Shown: positions 1-8,735, numbered from the stretch's first letter. The stretch is DNA of 12,333 nt from an uncultured Balneolaceae bacterium (GCA_937982515.1 CALJMB010000294.1:1-12333), one strand, 5' to 3'. Notes: generated by a model not told the origin, from the sequence alone. Made by a program: numbers and translations.

Positions 1-230
1 CAGCCTCTGATTAGAAATAGACTATGGCCATCTCCTAATACACCTCAGTTATTCTTAAATAATAAATCTTCTGTAGAATATCGGGGATATGAAGGTCATA
101 AATCCTGAGTCCCCCGTCATATTCTTTGGTGGAAAAACAATAACTCAAAAGGAAAATCATAAGTATGCCTAACTGATTACAAGCAAGACTGCAGTAACTA
201 AAAACCTACAACTAAGAAAACAGGGAAGTG

Positions 231-3200
231 ATGTTAAGGAAAACACTTAAATATATACTGGTGGTGCTGGTTGTATCCTGTATTTCTGTGACTGTTTCGC
301 AGGCTCAGGAAGGGATAAGCCACATATTGACATTAGAAACTCAACGGGCAAATAAAGAAGTTGAGACACTCAGGCAGGGAACCGCCCTGAGTATAGCTCT
401 TGATGTTATAGAGGCAAGCCACAATGTTGCCTTTCTCTATGAAGAACATCTGCTAGAATCCAAAACACTGAAAAGAAAACTGGTTTTGTCTGATGATGTG
501 TTCAGCGATATTCTTAATGTTATAGAGGATTATCCTTTGGCGCTGAAGCAGTTGGATGCACGTATCTTCGGAATTATTCGCGACAGAACAGCAGAGGAAT
601 CCGTTTATGATGAAACGATAACCGGAACGGTAACGGACAATCAGGGAGAATCCCTGCCAGGTGTGAATATTGTAATAAAGGGAACCACACAAGGTACCTC
701 AAGTGGCGCTAACGGGGAGTTTGAAATGCAGGTGCCCACATTGCAAGACACTCTTGTTTTTTCATTTATAGGGTTCCATACCCTGGAAGTGCCTATCAAT
801 GGCCGTACAGAGCTTAATGTAAGGCTCCAGCCTCAAACCTATTCCGGTGAAGAGCTGGTGGTTGTGGGTTACGGCGAACAGGAGAAGACCACACTAACCG
901 GTGCCGTATCGTCGGTATCGCTGGGCGAATTGAAAGAGGCCCGGGTGGCCAACTTCTCGAATACTCTGGCGGGGAAGCTATCCGGTATCGTAACACTTAA
1001 CTCCAGCGGGGAGCCGGGGTATGACGGAGCATCGATACGCATCCGCGGTAATCACAGTCTGAACAACAACGAGCCGCTCGTGGTGATAGATGGTGTGCCC
1101 AATCGTGCCGGAGGGCTGGATCGGCTGGATCCCAATGATATACAGAGTATCAGTATCCTTAAGGATGCCACCGCAGCCATCTATGGTTCTGAAGCTGCCA
1201 ACGGGGTCATTCTTATTACTACCAAAAGCGGCCGGAGAGAAATGGCGCCCGAATTTTCAGTGAGTTTTGACCAGGGCTTTAACCAGCCTACCCGTATACC
1301 CGAAATGGCGAATGCGGCGACTTATGCCACCATGCTTAACGAAATAAGCCTGTACGAGGGGCAACCGGCTCAATTTACACAGGAGCAGATTCAGGGATAC
1401 TCGGATCCAAACTCCGATCCGTGGCTCTACCCTGATACAGACTGGTTTAACGAAGCGCTGAAGCCTATATCCCTGCAGACTAAAGGAAATATGGCCGTTC
1501 AGGGAGGCACTGAAAATCTCAGTTATTACATTTCTCTTGGCGGGCAAACACAAGACGGATATTACCGAAACAGTGCAACTCGTTACAACCAAGGGAATTT
1601 CCGGGCCAATTTTGAAAACCAGCTATCCAAAAATATCAACCTTACCCTTAACTTGGGAGGTCGGCTGGAAGACAGGAACTTTCCCACTGTGGGGGCGGGT
1701 CCAACATTCAGGATGTTGATGCGTGGCAAACCTACCGATCCGGCGTACTTTCCGAACGGCCTGCCAGGGCCTGACATCGAAAACGGCGAGCAACCGGTGG
1801 TAACAGGTACTACACAGACCGGATATGACCGCGATCAGCGATGGTTTCTGAACAGTGATCTGGGGTTAAATGTGCTGGTTCCCGGTATAAACGGATTAGA
1901 AATCAGCGGAAGAGTCTCTTTCGATAAGCAGTTCCGGGATAGAAAATTATGGCGGCATCCCTGGACGCTGTACGACTTTGACAAAGCAGAATATAGCAAT
2001 AAGGGAGGTGATCCTGAGCAATATTTGACCGCTTCCAAAAAGGGACCAAGCGAACCAGAACTTGAACAGTACTACTATCAACAGTATACCATACTGGGAA
2101 ACCTGGTGGCTAACTACAGACACACCTTTGAAGACCACGACGTTTCACTTATGATAGGTACGGAACGGCAACAGTTCAAAGAATCCGATTTTGGCGCTTA
2201 CCGGCGTGATTTTATATCCACGGCGATCGATCAACTTTTTGCGGGCGGATCGCAGAACTGGTCAAATGGCGGAGGGGCAGCCCACGGAGCCCGGCAAAAC
2301 TATTTCGGGAGGTTTAACTACCAATACATGAGCAAATATTTATTCGAAGTAGTGGCCCGGTACGATGGTTCCTATCTGTTTCCCGAAAGCGGCCGCTACG
2401 GGTTCTTTCCTGCTTTCTCGGCAGGGTGGAGGCTAACCCAGGAAGACTGGTTTCAGGAATCCACCGGTGGGCTCTTTGATGAGTTAAAGCTCAGGGCTTC
2501 ATGGGGAAAAACCGGCAACGACATCCTGGATTCAAATCGCCTGGTGCAAGAACGGCAGTACCTGGCAGCTTACCAGTTTGGTGGCGGGTATGTATTTAAC
2601 GGCCAAGATGTCAAGAGTATCTATCAGGCAAGTACACCGAATACCAATGTTACCTGGGAGAAATCTTCAAAATTAGATATCGGGTTCGATGCGGTACTCC
2701 TTGATCAAAGGCTTTCTTTTACCTTCGACTACTGGAACGAGCTGAGAACGGATATCCTCATTACACGAAACGCTTCAATTCCCGCGAGTACAGGGCTGAA
2801 CCTGCCCCGTGAAAACCTGGGCGAAGTGAGAAGCTGGGGATACGACGGTTCGATCTCGTACGATCATCCGGTGAACCAGAATCTGTCTTTCAGCACCAAA
2901 CTGAATGCCGGATGGTCCACAGACAAAATAGAATTCTGGGATGAAACACCGGGAGCACCCGAGTGGCAAAAATCTACCGGGCACAAGATGAATACCGGCC
3001 TGTATTATAATGTGATCGGCGTTTTCCAGGATCAGAAGCACGTAGACAGCTACCCGCACTGGGATGGCGCCCGGCCCGGGGATCTCATCTATGAAGATCT
3101 AGACGGCAATGGCCGAATTGACGCAGATGACCGCATACGCATTGAGAAAAACCGCTGGCCGGATTTTAACGGGGGGCTCACACTTTCCGCCGCTTACAAG

Positions 3201-3665
3201 CAGTTCGATATGTCTGTATTCTTCCAGTGGGCAACAGGAGCGGTACAGTACGTATCCACCGAATCCGGAAACTTTGGCAACTACTTCAATGACTACGCGC
3301 AAAACCGGTGGAGGCCCGATATGAGCAGTGAAAAAGGTATGAAACCGGCCGAAGGTGGCCCCTTTACATGGCCCCGTGCCTATCAGCGGGCTGATCAGTA
3401 CTGGTCGCCAATGGGCGAACATGCCAATACCTTCTGGCTGCGCAGTACCGATTACATACGCTTAAAAACATTGGAGATCGGATATAACCTTCCGGTTGAT
3501 CTCAGTACCAAAGCCGGTATAAAGCGGCTGAGAATCTATGCCAACGGGTTTAACCTTTTGACCTGGGACAAGTTTAAGCTGATGGATCCCGAATCAAACA
3601 ACGCCTCTGGCGCCTATTACCCGCAGACCCGGGTGGTCAATATTGGTATGAATTTGACATTTTAA
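231..3665 (+). CDS. susC: SusC-family TonB-dependent outer-membrane receptor with STN domain
   Basis: This is a 1144-residue outer-membrane importer that would bring oligosaccharides or similar ligands across the outer membrane using TonB energy. Visible in order are a Sec signal peptide (hydrophobic residues 8-22, cleavage near SQA/QEG) and an STN domain at about 50-117. A carboxypeptidase-D regulatory-like domain (ITGTVTDNQGESLPGVNIVI start) follows at about 130-202, then a TonB-box-like EELVVVGYG at about 208. The plug carries the SusC signature ILKDATAAIYG...AANGVILITTKSG at about 309-333. A long beta-barrel ends in a terminal Phe (GMNLTF), as expected for BAM substrates. A GTG at 228 lies directly before the ATG at 231; AGGGA at 222-226 favours the ATG. 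SusD follows after 14 bp. In the family, an STN domain usually means signalling to a FecR-like anti-sigma factor; no such gene is in the window. The substrate cannot be deduced. The family call is certain. Confidence 0.96.
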   Translation: MLRKTLKYILVVLVVSCISVTVSQAQEGISHILTLETQRANKEVETLRQGTALSIALDVIEASHNVAFLYEEHLLESKTLKRKLVLSDDVFSDILNVIEDYPLALKQLDARIFGIIRDRTAEESVYDETITGTVTDNQGESLPGVNIVIKGTTQGTSSGANGEFEMQVPTLQDTLVFSFIGFHTLEVPINGRTELNVRLQPQTYSGEELVVVGYGEQEKTTLTGAVSSVSLGELKEARVANFSNTLAGKLSGIVTLNSSGEPGYDGASIRIRGNHSLNNNEPLVVIDGVPNRAGGLDRLDPNDIQSISILKDATAAIYGSEAANGVILITTKSGRREMAPEFSVSFDQGFNQPTRIPEMANAATYATMLNEISLYEGQPAQFTQEQIQGYSDPNSDPWLYPDTDWFNEALKPISLQTKGNMAVQGGTENLSYYISLGGQTQDGYYRNSATRYNQGNFRANFENQLSKNINLTLNLGGRLEDRNFPTVGAGPTFRMLMRGKPTDPAYFPNGLPGPDIENGEQPVVTGTTQTGYDRDQRWFLNSDLGLNVLVPGINGLEISGRVSFDKQFRDRKLWRHPWTLYDFDKAEYSNKGGDPEQYLTASKKGPSEPELEQYYYQQYTILGNLVANYRHTFEDHDVSLMIGTERQQFKESDFGAYRRDFISTAIDQLFAGGSQNWSNGGGAAHGARQNYFGRFNYQYMSKYLFEVVARYDGSYLFPESGRYGFFPAFSAGWRLTQEDWFQESTGGLFDELKLRASWGKTGNDILDSNRLVQERQYLAAYQFGGGYVFNGQDVKSIYQASTPNTNVTWEKSSKLDIGFDAVLLDQRLSFTFDYWNELRTDILITRNASIPASTGLNLPRENLGEVRSWGYDGSISYDHPVNQNLSFSTKLNAGWSTDKIEFWDETPGAPEWQKSTGHKMNTGLYYNVIGVFQDQKHVDSYPHWDGARPGDLIYEDLDGNGRIDADDRIRIEKNRWPDFNGGLTLSAAYKQFDMSVFFQWATGAVQYVSTESGNFGNYFNDYAQNRWRPDMSSEKGMKPAEGGPFTWPRAYQRADQYWSPMGEHANTFWLRSTDYIRLKTLEIGYNLPVDLSTKAGIKRLRIYANGFNLLTWDKFKLMDPESNNASGAYYPQTRVVNIGMNLTF

Positions 3666-3679
3666 ACCGAGGTATCATT

Positions 3680-5452
3680 ATGAATAAACACATCACAGTT
3701 TTTACAACAGTTGTATGCGTCTTACTCGCTGTTGCAGGATGTAATGACGACATCCTGAGCGATAAGCCCCTAAATCAGATTTCATCTGCCTTGGTTTGGG
3801 AAGACCCCGGGCTGATGGAGGCCAACCTGAATGATATCTACCTCGGCATGGGACACGGACTCAACGAAACCATGCTGAGTTCCATGACCGATGAGTCTCA
3901 CTTTATCCACGGTTACGGAATTAATGCCGTGGTACAGGCTACCATTAGTCCTGGCGACATGCAGGCCCTGAATAATGGCAGGTATTCGTATTTGCAGTGG
4001 AATGATCTCTACTGGAGAATCAGGCAAGTAAATACTTTTCTCAAAGAGTCGGCCGGTTATTCCGGCGATGGACAGGCAGAGGTCAGGCGAATGAGAGGTG
4101 AAGCTCACTTCCTGCGCGCCTACTTCTACCACAATCTGATGCGTATGTTCGGAGGCGTGCCACTCATCACTAAGGTGTATGGCCTGGACGATGAAGATAC
4201 CTCGGTACCGCGCAGCACTTTTGAGGAGACCGTCAATTTCATCGCCAGTGACGCCGATTCAGCGGCCAACATATTAGCCGGCTATAAGAACGTAGCTCTG
4301 GGTCGCGCCACTCAGGGAGCGGCTTTGGCACTAAAATCCAGAGTGTTACTCTATGCAGCCAGAGATCTGTTTAACCTCAATCCCTCCGGTATGCCAGAGA
4401 CCGGTTACACCGGCGGGGACCGTATGGAGCGTTGGCAGAGAGCCCGTGATGCTGCCGAAGCGGTAATGGATCTTAAAACATACAGTTTATTCCGGGCCAA
4501 TCCCGCTCCCGGTGATTCAACGGCTCAGAACTATGTAGACCTGTTTCTGAGTAACACCACAGAAGAGACAATTCTAAGCCGCCATTTTACCCTGACCGGA
4601 AGCCATCCCAACCCGGGTATGTACAACGGAGTCAATGGATCGCACGGCTGGGCCGGAAACACCCCTATACAACAACTGGTGGATGATTACCGGATGTCCG
4701 ACGGGTCGGAGTTTGACTGGGGCAATCCCACACACGCGGCAGCACCATATGAAAACCGTGATCCGCGTTTTTATGCCAGCATCCTCTACGATGGGGCATC
4801 GTGGAGAGCGCGTGAAACAGACGCTGAGGCCATAGACCCTTACGGTATTGTCCAGACTTTTACACGCATCACACTGCCTGACGGCAGCGAGCTTCCCGGC
4901 CTCGATACCCGTGACGGGCCTATCGAAAACTGGAACGGCAGTTATTCACACTACTACCTGCGCAAGTTTATTGATCCTTCGGTGAATTACCGTGCAACGG
5001 AGCAGACCGTTCCGTGGCCATTCTTCAGGTATGCGGAAATACTGCTTAATTACGCAGAGGCATCCATCGGGCTCGGACTGGAGCAAGACGCCCGCGATGC
5101 GTTAAACGAAATCAGGCACCGGGCGGGTATGCCGGATATTACCGCAACAGGACAGCAACTGGTGGATGAGTACCGCAATGAGCGCCGCATCGAAATGGCT
5201 TTTGAAGAGCAGCGCTACTTTGATGTTCGGCATTGGATGATTGCTCCCGATGAATTGGACGAAGCTGCCCAGGGCATTGACATCCGTGTAAAGGGCGACA
5301 GCCGTCCGGAACGGAGCACATACTATGATTATGAGTATAGCGTCACAGAGGTTCAGCAAAGGGCATGGGATGACAAGATGTATTTTACCCCCATCCCCCG
5401 GGACGAGATGAACAAGAATAATGAAATGACTCAGAATCCACATTATGAATAA
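3680..5452 (+). CDS. susD: SusD/RagB-family nutrient-binding outer-membrane lipoprotein
   Basis: This is a 590-residue surface lipoprotein that forms the lid over the SusC barrel and captures ligand for import. The lipobox LAVAGC places the lipidated cysteine at residue 21. It is followed by N-D-D, an acidic stretch compatible with the Bacteroidota surface-export signal. SusD hallmarks are the N-terminal IYLGM helix, RGEAHFLRAYFYHNLMRMFG at about 139-158, RYAEILLNYAEA at about 450-461, ERRIEMAFEEQRYFDVRHW at about 501-519, and the C-terminal PIPRDEMNKNNEMTQNP signature. Length is typical for the family. CGAGG at 3668-3672 lies 7 nt before the ATG, and susC ends 14 bp upstream, so the two are co-transcribed. 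A strong terminator starts about 35 bp after the stop. No glycan-degrading enzyme follows inside this operon, so the ligand is unknown. Confidence 0.96.
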   Translation: MNKHITVFTTVVCVLLAVAGCNDDILSDKPLNQISSALVWEDPGLMEANLNDIYLGMGHGLNETMLSSMTDESHFIHGYGINAVVQATISPGDMQALNNGRYSYLQWNDLYWRIRQVNTFLKESAGYSGDGQAEVRRMRGEAHFLRAYFYHNLMRMFGGVPLITKVYGLDDEDTSVPRSTFEETVNFIASDADSAANILAGYKNVALGRATQGAALALKSRVLLYAARDLFNLNPSGMPETGYTGGDRMERWQRARDAAEAVMDLKTYSLFRANPAPGDSTAQNYVDLFLSNTTEETILSRHFTLTGSHPNPGMYNGVNGSHGWAGNTPIQQLVDDYRMSDGSEFDWGNPTHAAAPYENRDPRFYASILYDGASWRARETDAEAIDPYGIVQTFTRITLPDGSELPGLDTRDGPIENWNGSYSHYYLRKFIDPSVNYRATEQTVPWPFFRYAEILLNYAEASIGLGLEQDARDALNEIRHRAGMPDITATGQQLVDEYRNERRIEMAFEEQRYFDVRHWMIAPDELDEAAQGIDIRVKGDSRPERSTYYDYEYSVTEVQQRAWDDKMYFTPIPRDEMNKNNEMTQNPHYE

Positions 5453-5486
5453 AATTAACGTAGTTCTTCTTTGTCAGGATTAATGT

Positions 5487-5525
5487 AAACAGGCTGCCGC
5501 ATATTTATACGGCAGCCTGTTTTTT
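5487..5525 (+). terminator. Rho-independent terminator of the susCD operon
   Basis: A perfect 13-bp inverted repeat (5487-5499 with 5510-5522, core CAGGCTGCCG / CGGCAGCCTG) encloses a 10-nt AT-rich loop. The right arm runs into T-rich sequence to 5525. It begins 34 bp after the susD stop and separates susCD from the next gene. Confidence 0.9.
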
Positions 5526-5918
5526 ATAGCTGATAATGTTTTTCTTTTTAATAAACTATACCCAGGCTAATTGCCCGCACCCTGATCATATATGCAAAAA
5601 CAAGCATGCCCCATAGTTCCGGGCTATGGCCTGGCCCATTGACTACATAGCTATAGCAAGCTACTATGGACGCTATAGCACATATAGTTTTATAGCTGCC
5701 TGCACCATGTTAGCATAACTATATAGCCGCTGTAGGTACTATTACATTCCGGCTGTAGTCGTAACAAATCCGTATTCAATTGATAAAACAGGCAATTAAT
5801 GTGAGTTTGAAATAAGAAATACGAGACATATAAGTCCCTCCTTGAGGGGAGAGCTTGTAAAGCATTCCATATCTCTTTTCTCGGATTCACGGTAATTATC
5901 AAAAAACAAAAAAGTATT
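5526..5918. repeat. Gene-free spacer with clustered TATAG / GCTATAGC words
   Basis: No convincing gene lies here. The pentamer TATAG recurs near 5525, 5652, 5674, 5683, 5691 and 5722, and the related CATAG at 5612 and 5646. The 8-bp palindrome GCTATAGC occurs twice, at 5650-5657 and 5672-5679, 22 bp apart. CCATAG at 5611-5616 is inverted as CTATGG at 5624-5629. A short hairpin (CCCTC 5836-5840 / GAGGG 5844-5848) lies about 70 bp before the next start codon. The leader just before that codon is A-rich without a Shine-Dalgarno sequence. The promoter of the downstream gene must be in this interval, but I cannot point to it. Confidence 0.5.
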
Positions 5919-6797
5919 ATGAATATCACACGCAGAAATGCCATCGGTAAAATAGGAACCATTGTCGGCTTCGGCGCCCTTCCGGGATTGGCCGGGTCTG
6001 TTGAGGCTGCCAACAAGCTTCTCGGTACAGAATTGAGCGGAACCATCAAACACTCTGTGTGTAAATGGTGCTATGGAGATATACCTCTGGAAGAGTTTTG
6101 CCAGGCAGCCAAACAGATCGGGTTACAGTCTGTTGAACTGCTGGGACCACATGAGTGGCCGGTTTTAAAAAAATACGGCCTTACCTGTGCCATGCCTCAG
6201 GGAGCAGGTTTAGGAATTACACGAGGGTTTAACAACCCTGAGCTGCATAATGAACTGGTGGAAGATTATCAGCGTGTAATTCCCATGGTTGCCGAGGCCG
6301 GCTTCGAGAAAATCATCTGTTTTTCCGGAAACCGAAATGGTATGGACGATGAAACTGGGCTGCTGAATTGTACCCAGGGACTTAAGCGCGTAATGAAGAC
6401 GGCTGAGAAATACAAGGTTACAGTCTGTATGGAACTGCTCAATAGTAAAATAGATCATCCGGATTATCAATGTGACCATACGGAGTGGGGCGTTAAGCTC
6501 TGCAATCGTATCGGTTCCAGTCGTTTTAAACTGCTATATGATATTTATCATATGCAAATTATGGAAGGAGACGTGATACGGACGATCCGGGATAACCATG
6601 AATATATCGCCCACTATCATACAGGGGGTGTACCGGGACGTAATGAGATTGATGAAACCCAGGAGCTGTACTATCCGGCCATTATCAAAGCTATCGTGGA
6701 AACAGGATACGACGGTTTCGTGGGGCAGGAATTTATTCCTACATGGGATGACGAACTGGCGGCCTTAAAGCAGGGAGTGGAAATCTGCGATGTATAA
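5919..6797 (+). CDS. Hydroxypyruvate isomerase-like TIM-barrel protein with Tat-type leader
   Basis: This 292-residue protein belongs to the sugar phosphate isomerase/epimerase (AP endonuclease 2-type TIM barrel) superfamily and most resembles hydroxypyruvate isomerase. Residues that fit the Hyi active site are Glu172 (CMELLNSK), Asp208 (LYDIYHMQ), the VPGRNE motif at about 238-243, and Glu271 (GQEF). His235 sits where Hyi enzymes usually have Gln, by my alignment by eye. The N-terminus has TRRNAIGKIG at 4-13, then a Gly/Ala-rich hydrophobic stretch to about residue 30. This looks like a twin-arginine export leader, common in Bacteroidota members of this family. The protein is therefore probably exported, and a cytoplasmic glyoxylate-pathway role is unlikely. 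Its actual substrate is unknown; a sugar or sugar-acid isomerase or epimerase is the likely role. It converges with apbE, leaving 32 bp between the stop codons with no clear terminator. Confidence 0.82.
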   Translation: MNITRRNAIGKIGTIVGFGALPGLAGSVEAANKLLGTELSGTIKHSVCKWCYGDIPLEEFCQAAKQIGLQSVELLGPHEWPVLKKYGLTCAMPQGAGLGITRGFNNPELHNELVEDYQRVIPMVAEAGFEKIICFSGNRNGMDDETGLLNCTQGLKRVMKTAEKYKVTVCMELLNSKIDHPDYQCDHTEWGVKLCNRIGSSRFKLLYDIYHMQIMEGDVIRTIRDNHEYIAHYHTGGVPGRNEIDETQELYYPAIIKAIVETGYDGFVGQEFIPTWDDELAALKQGVEICDV

Positions 6798-6829
6798 CGA
6801 TTCCAGAATGTTGAACTAACGTTAAACTA

Positions 6830-7858
6830 CTATTTCTCTCTTAACGTGTTAAAGTCTGCTGTTTCTGTTCTAAGAACGGCTCCGTTTTCATAGTATTCAA
6901 CATGGGCAGATATGTGGCCTTTCTCTTCAATAAACTGAATTCCGTCATGCGGCCCCATCACACTCACGGCTGAGGCGTAGCTGTCGGCTGTAATCCCATC
7001 CGGAGCCACAATGGTTACACTGCTTCGGTTGGTGAGCCCCAGTCCGGTATGGGGGTCGATAATGTGGGAATAACGCTTCCCTTCAATTTCAATATGCCGG
7101 AAGAGGTCGCCGGATGTGGCAACCGCACGATTAGCGAGCCGTAGCGTCATATACTCCAAACCCCCTTGTTTGCTGTAAATCGGAATGCTCACACGCCATC
7201 CTTCCTCTCCCGGTGGCGCATTCCCGACTGTGATGTCTCCTCCGGCGTCAACCAGTGCCGAGTGAATTCCAAACTCACGGAGTATACGCAGCGCTTCGTC
7301 TGCCGCATAGCCTTTGGCAATCCCCCCCAGGTCCAGCAACATATTCGGCTGGCCCAGGAATACCGATAGACTTGATCTATCAAGCTTAATGTGTTGGTAT
7401 CCAACAGATTGACTCACTTTTCCTAAGATTGTTTTATCAGGCAGCCGGGGCTTTTCATCACTCCACATTTCTCTCCAGAGTTTTACGTAAGGCCCAACCG
7501 TAACGTCAAAAGCTCCGCCGGTTTGTTTTGCCAGAATCTGAGCTTTGTTTAGCACCTCAAACAACGGAGCGCTTACCTTTATAAACCTGCCTGTTCCGGA
7601 CCGGGAGGATAGCCGGCTCAGCTCGCTGTTTTCTTTGTAGTCGCTGAACAGGCTGTCGAGGATTTCGATTCTCTCAAAGGAGGAGTGGGCGGCCGCACGG
7701 GCCACTGAATCACCGGATGCATAGAGAACGACCCGAAAGAGCGTACCCATGTGGGGACTCTCGAATTCATATCGCTGCAGGTGTTGTGCCTGTGCAGGCG
7801 TGAAGGATAATACCGCCAAGAGAACTGATAGGAGGAGGGAGGAAAGCGTTTTAGACAT
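6830..7858 (-). CDS. apbE: FAD:protein FMN transferase (ApbE family)
   Basis: This 342-residue enzyme attaches FMN covalently to a Thr/Ser of target flavoproteins, using FAD and a divalent metal, on the periplasmic side. A Sec signal peptide is visible (hydrophobic core 7-19, cleavage after AQA at 24). Family motifs in order are HMGTLF at 36-41, SDYKENSELSRLS at 72-84, and FDVTVGPYVKLWR at 117-129. LDLGGIAKGYAAD follows at 175-187, then DAGGDI at 204-209 and ATSGD at 247-251. SHIIDPHTG at 264-272 and TADSYASA at 290-297 complete the set; the latter Asp is an expected metal ligand. There is no lipobox cysteine, unlike many ApbE lipoproteins. It lies 40 bp downstream of tadA on the same strand and is probably co-transcribed with it. 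The targets, for example Rnf/Nqr subunits or other flavinylated proteins, are not in the window. Confidence 0.94.
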   Translation of the reverse strand: MSKTLSSLLLSVLLAVLSFTPAQAQHLQRYEFESPHMGTLFRVVLYASGDSVARAAAHSSFERIEILDSLFSDYKENSELSRLSSRSGTGRFIKVSAPLFEVLNKAQILAKQTGGAFDVTVGPYVKLWREMWSDEKPRLPDKTILGKVSQSVGYQHIKLDRSSLSVFLGQPNMLLDLGGIAKGYAADEALRILREFGIHSALVDAGGDITVGNAPPGEEGWRVSIPIYSKQGGLEYMTLRLANRAVATSGDLFRHIEIEGKRYSHIIDPHTGLGLTNRSSVTIVAPDGITADSYASAVSVMGPHDGIQFIEEKGHISAHVEYYENGAVLRTETADFNTLREK

Positions 7859-7898
7859 GTTTATTTATTTGACTGACACAGTACCATTTTGTGTACAC

Positions 7899-8402
7899 TC
7901 AGAAAGGCCTGTTGTTATTGTCCCCGGAGCGGCGCTCCCGAAAAAACTGCTTCAGGATCCACTCACAATCTTGTTCCATTATCCCCTGGATGATTTCTAC
8001 CTGATGATTAAGTTTTTTATTGGAAGCGATGTTAAACAGAGATCCACAACCACCGGCTTTGGCATCCGGTGTGCCAAATACTAGGCGGCTTATTTTGGAC
8101 CAAACGAGAGCTCCTGCACACATGGGGCATGGTTCAAGGGTTACATACAATGTACACCCTTCCAGGTACTTACTGCCGATTGTAGCGCAGGCTGCCGTTA
8201 TAGCCAGGATTTCAGCGTGTGCTGTGGGATCATTCAGACGTTCTGTTTGATTGTATCCTTTGCCAATAATTCGATCACCCTGAACCACAACAGCTCCTAC
8301 AGGTATTTCCTTTTCATCATAGGCTTGCTCAGCTAGCATGAACGCTTGCTTCATATGCTTACGGTGTAGTGATATATCGGGATGTACAGAATTTGAGGAC
8401 AT
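7899..8402 (-). CDS. tadA: tRNA-specific adenosine-34 deaminase
   Basis: This 167-residue cytidine/deoxycytidylate deaminase-fold enzyme should convert adenosine to inosine at the wobble position of tRNA-Arg(ACG) in the cytoplasm. The zinc site is complete: His62 and catalytic Glu64 in the HAEI motif, and Cys92 and Cys95 in PCPMCAGA. NDPTAHAE and the FNIASNKKLNH segment near 123-133 match TadA rather than guanine or cytosine deaminases. The chosen ATG gives a 16-residue lead before a second Met at 17; no Shine-Dalgarno sequence is visible at the first, so the start could be internal. apbE follows on the same strand after 40 bp. Confidence 0.95.
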   Translation of the reverse strand: MSSNSVHPDISLHRKHMKQAFMLAEQAYDEKEIPVGAVVVQGDRIIGKGYNQTERLNDPTAHAEILAITAACATIGSKYLEGCTLYVTLEPCPMCAGALVWSKISRLVFGTPDAKAGGCGSLFNIASNKKLNHQVEIIQGIMEQDCEWILKQFFRERRSGDNNNRPF

Positions 8403-8632
8403 TGTGGGGGTTGTCAGTTTTTAGCTATCGGCTATCAGTTTTAGAAGTTAGGCTGTACGAAATGTACCATTCAGGTATCGGGGAATGCAGAATTCCGAAT
8501 TCAGGAGTCAGAAGGGGGTAGAAGCATAGAATCGTTGGGAAAGGCGCACACAGCCGGATGGTTGGGTTAATACAACATTCAAAACTCAACATTCCTAGCT
8601 TCAAACCGTGCTGGACCGAACCCACCCCTTGT

Positions 8633-8651
8633 TCCCCTCCCCCGGAGGGGA
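8633..8651. repeat. GC-rich palindromic element
   Basis: A perfect 8-bp inverted repeat TCCCCTCC / GGAGGGGA has a 3-nt CCC loop and sits in otherwise low-GC spacer. Its flanks (CCACCCCTTG before, GCCTTGCGTGGGGT after) are partly complementary as well. It is not followed by a T-tract in either direction, so it does not look like an intrinsic terminator. It shares the 9-mer GAGGGGAGA with the hairpin near 5844. Confidence 0.5.
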
Positions 8652-8735
8652 GACGCCTTGCGTGGGGTACAGCTTTTTACTGTTTACTGATCATTGTCCA
8701 TTGCTTAAAGCCAGTTGTGGTTATGTGTTGTGGTC

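Noticed and set aside
1..108. Open frame on the + strand entering from the left edge and ending in TGA at 106-108
   Set aside because: Only 35 codons, which is easily open by chance, and the residues show no motif I recognise; it could be the tail of an upstream gene but I cannot support it.
120..128. TATTCTTTG as a Bacteroidota-type -7 promoter element for susC
   Set aside because: The consensus is TA-N2-TTTG; this has three bases between, and no TTG lies at the expected upstream distance. A similar near-match on the - strand at 11894-11902 fails in the same way.
228..230. GTG directly before the susC ATG as start codon
   Set aside because: It would leave the AGGGA ribosome site only 1 nt away; the ATG at 231 is the better choice.
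5690..6053. Two overlapping - strand frames across the start of the isomerase-like gene
   Set aside because: They lie antisense to the leader of a recognised gene and to the TATAG-rich spacer; low-complexity composition.
6798..6829. Possible terminator between the convergent isomerase-like gene and apbE
   Set aside because: Only the short palindrome TAACGTTA is visible; there is no stable stem with a T-tract.
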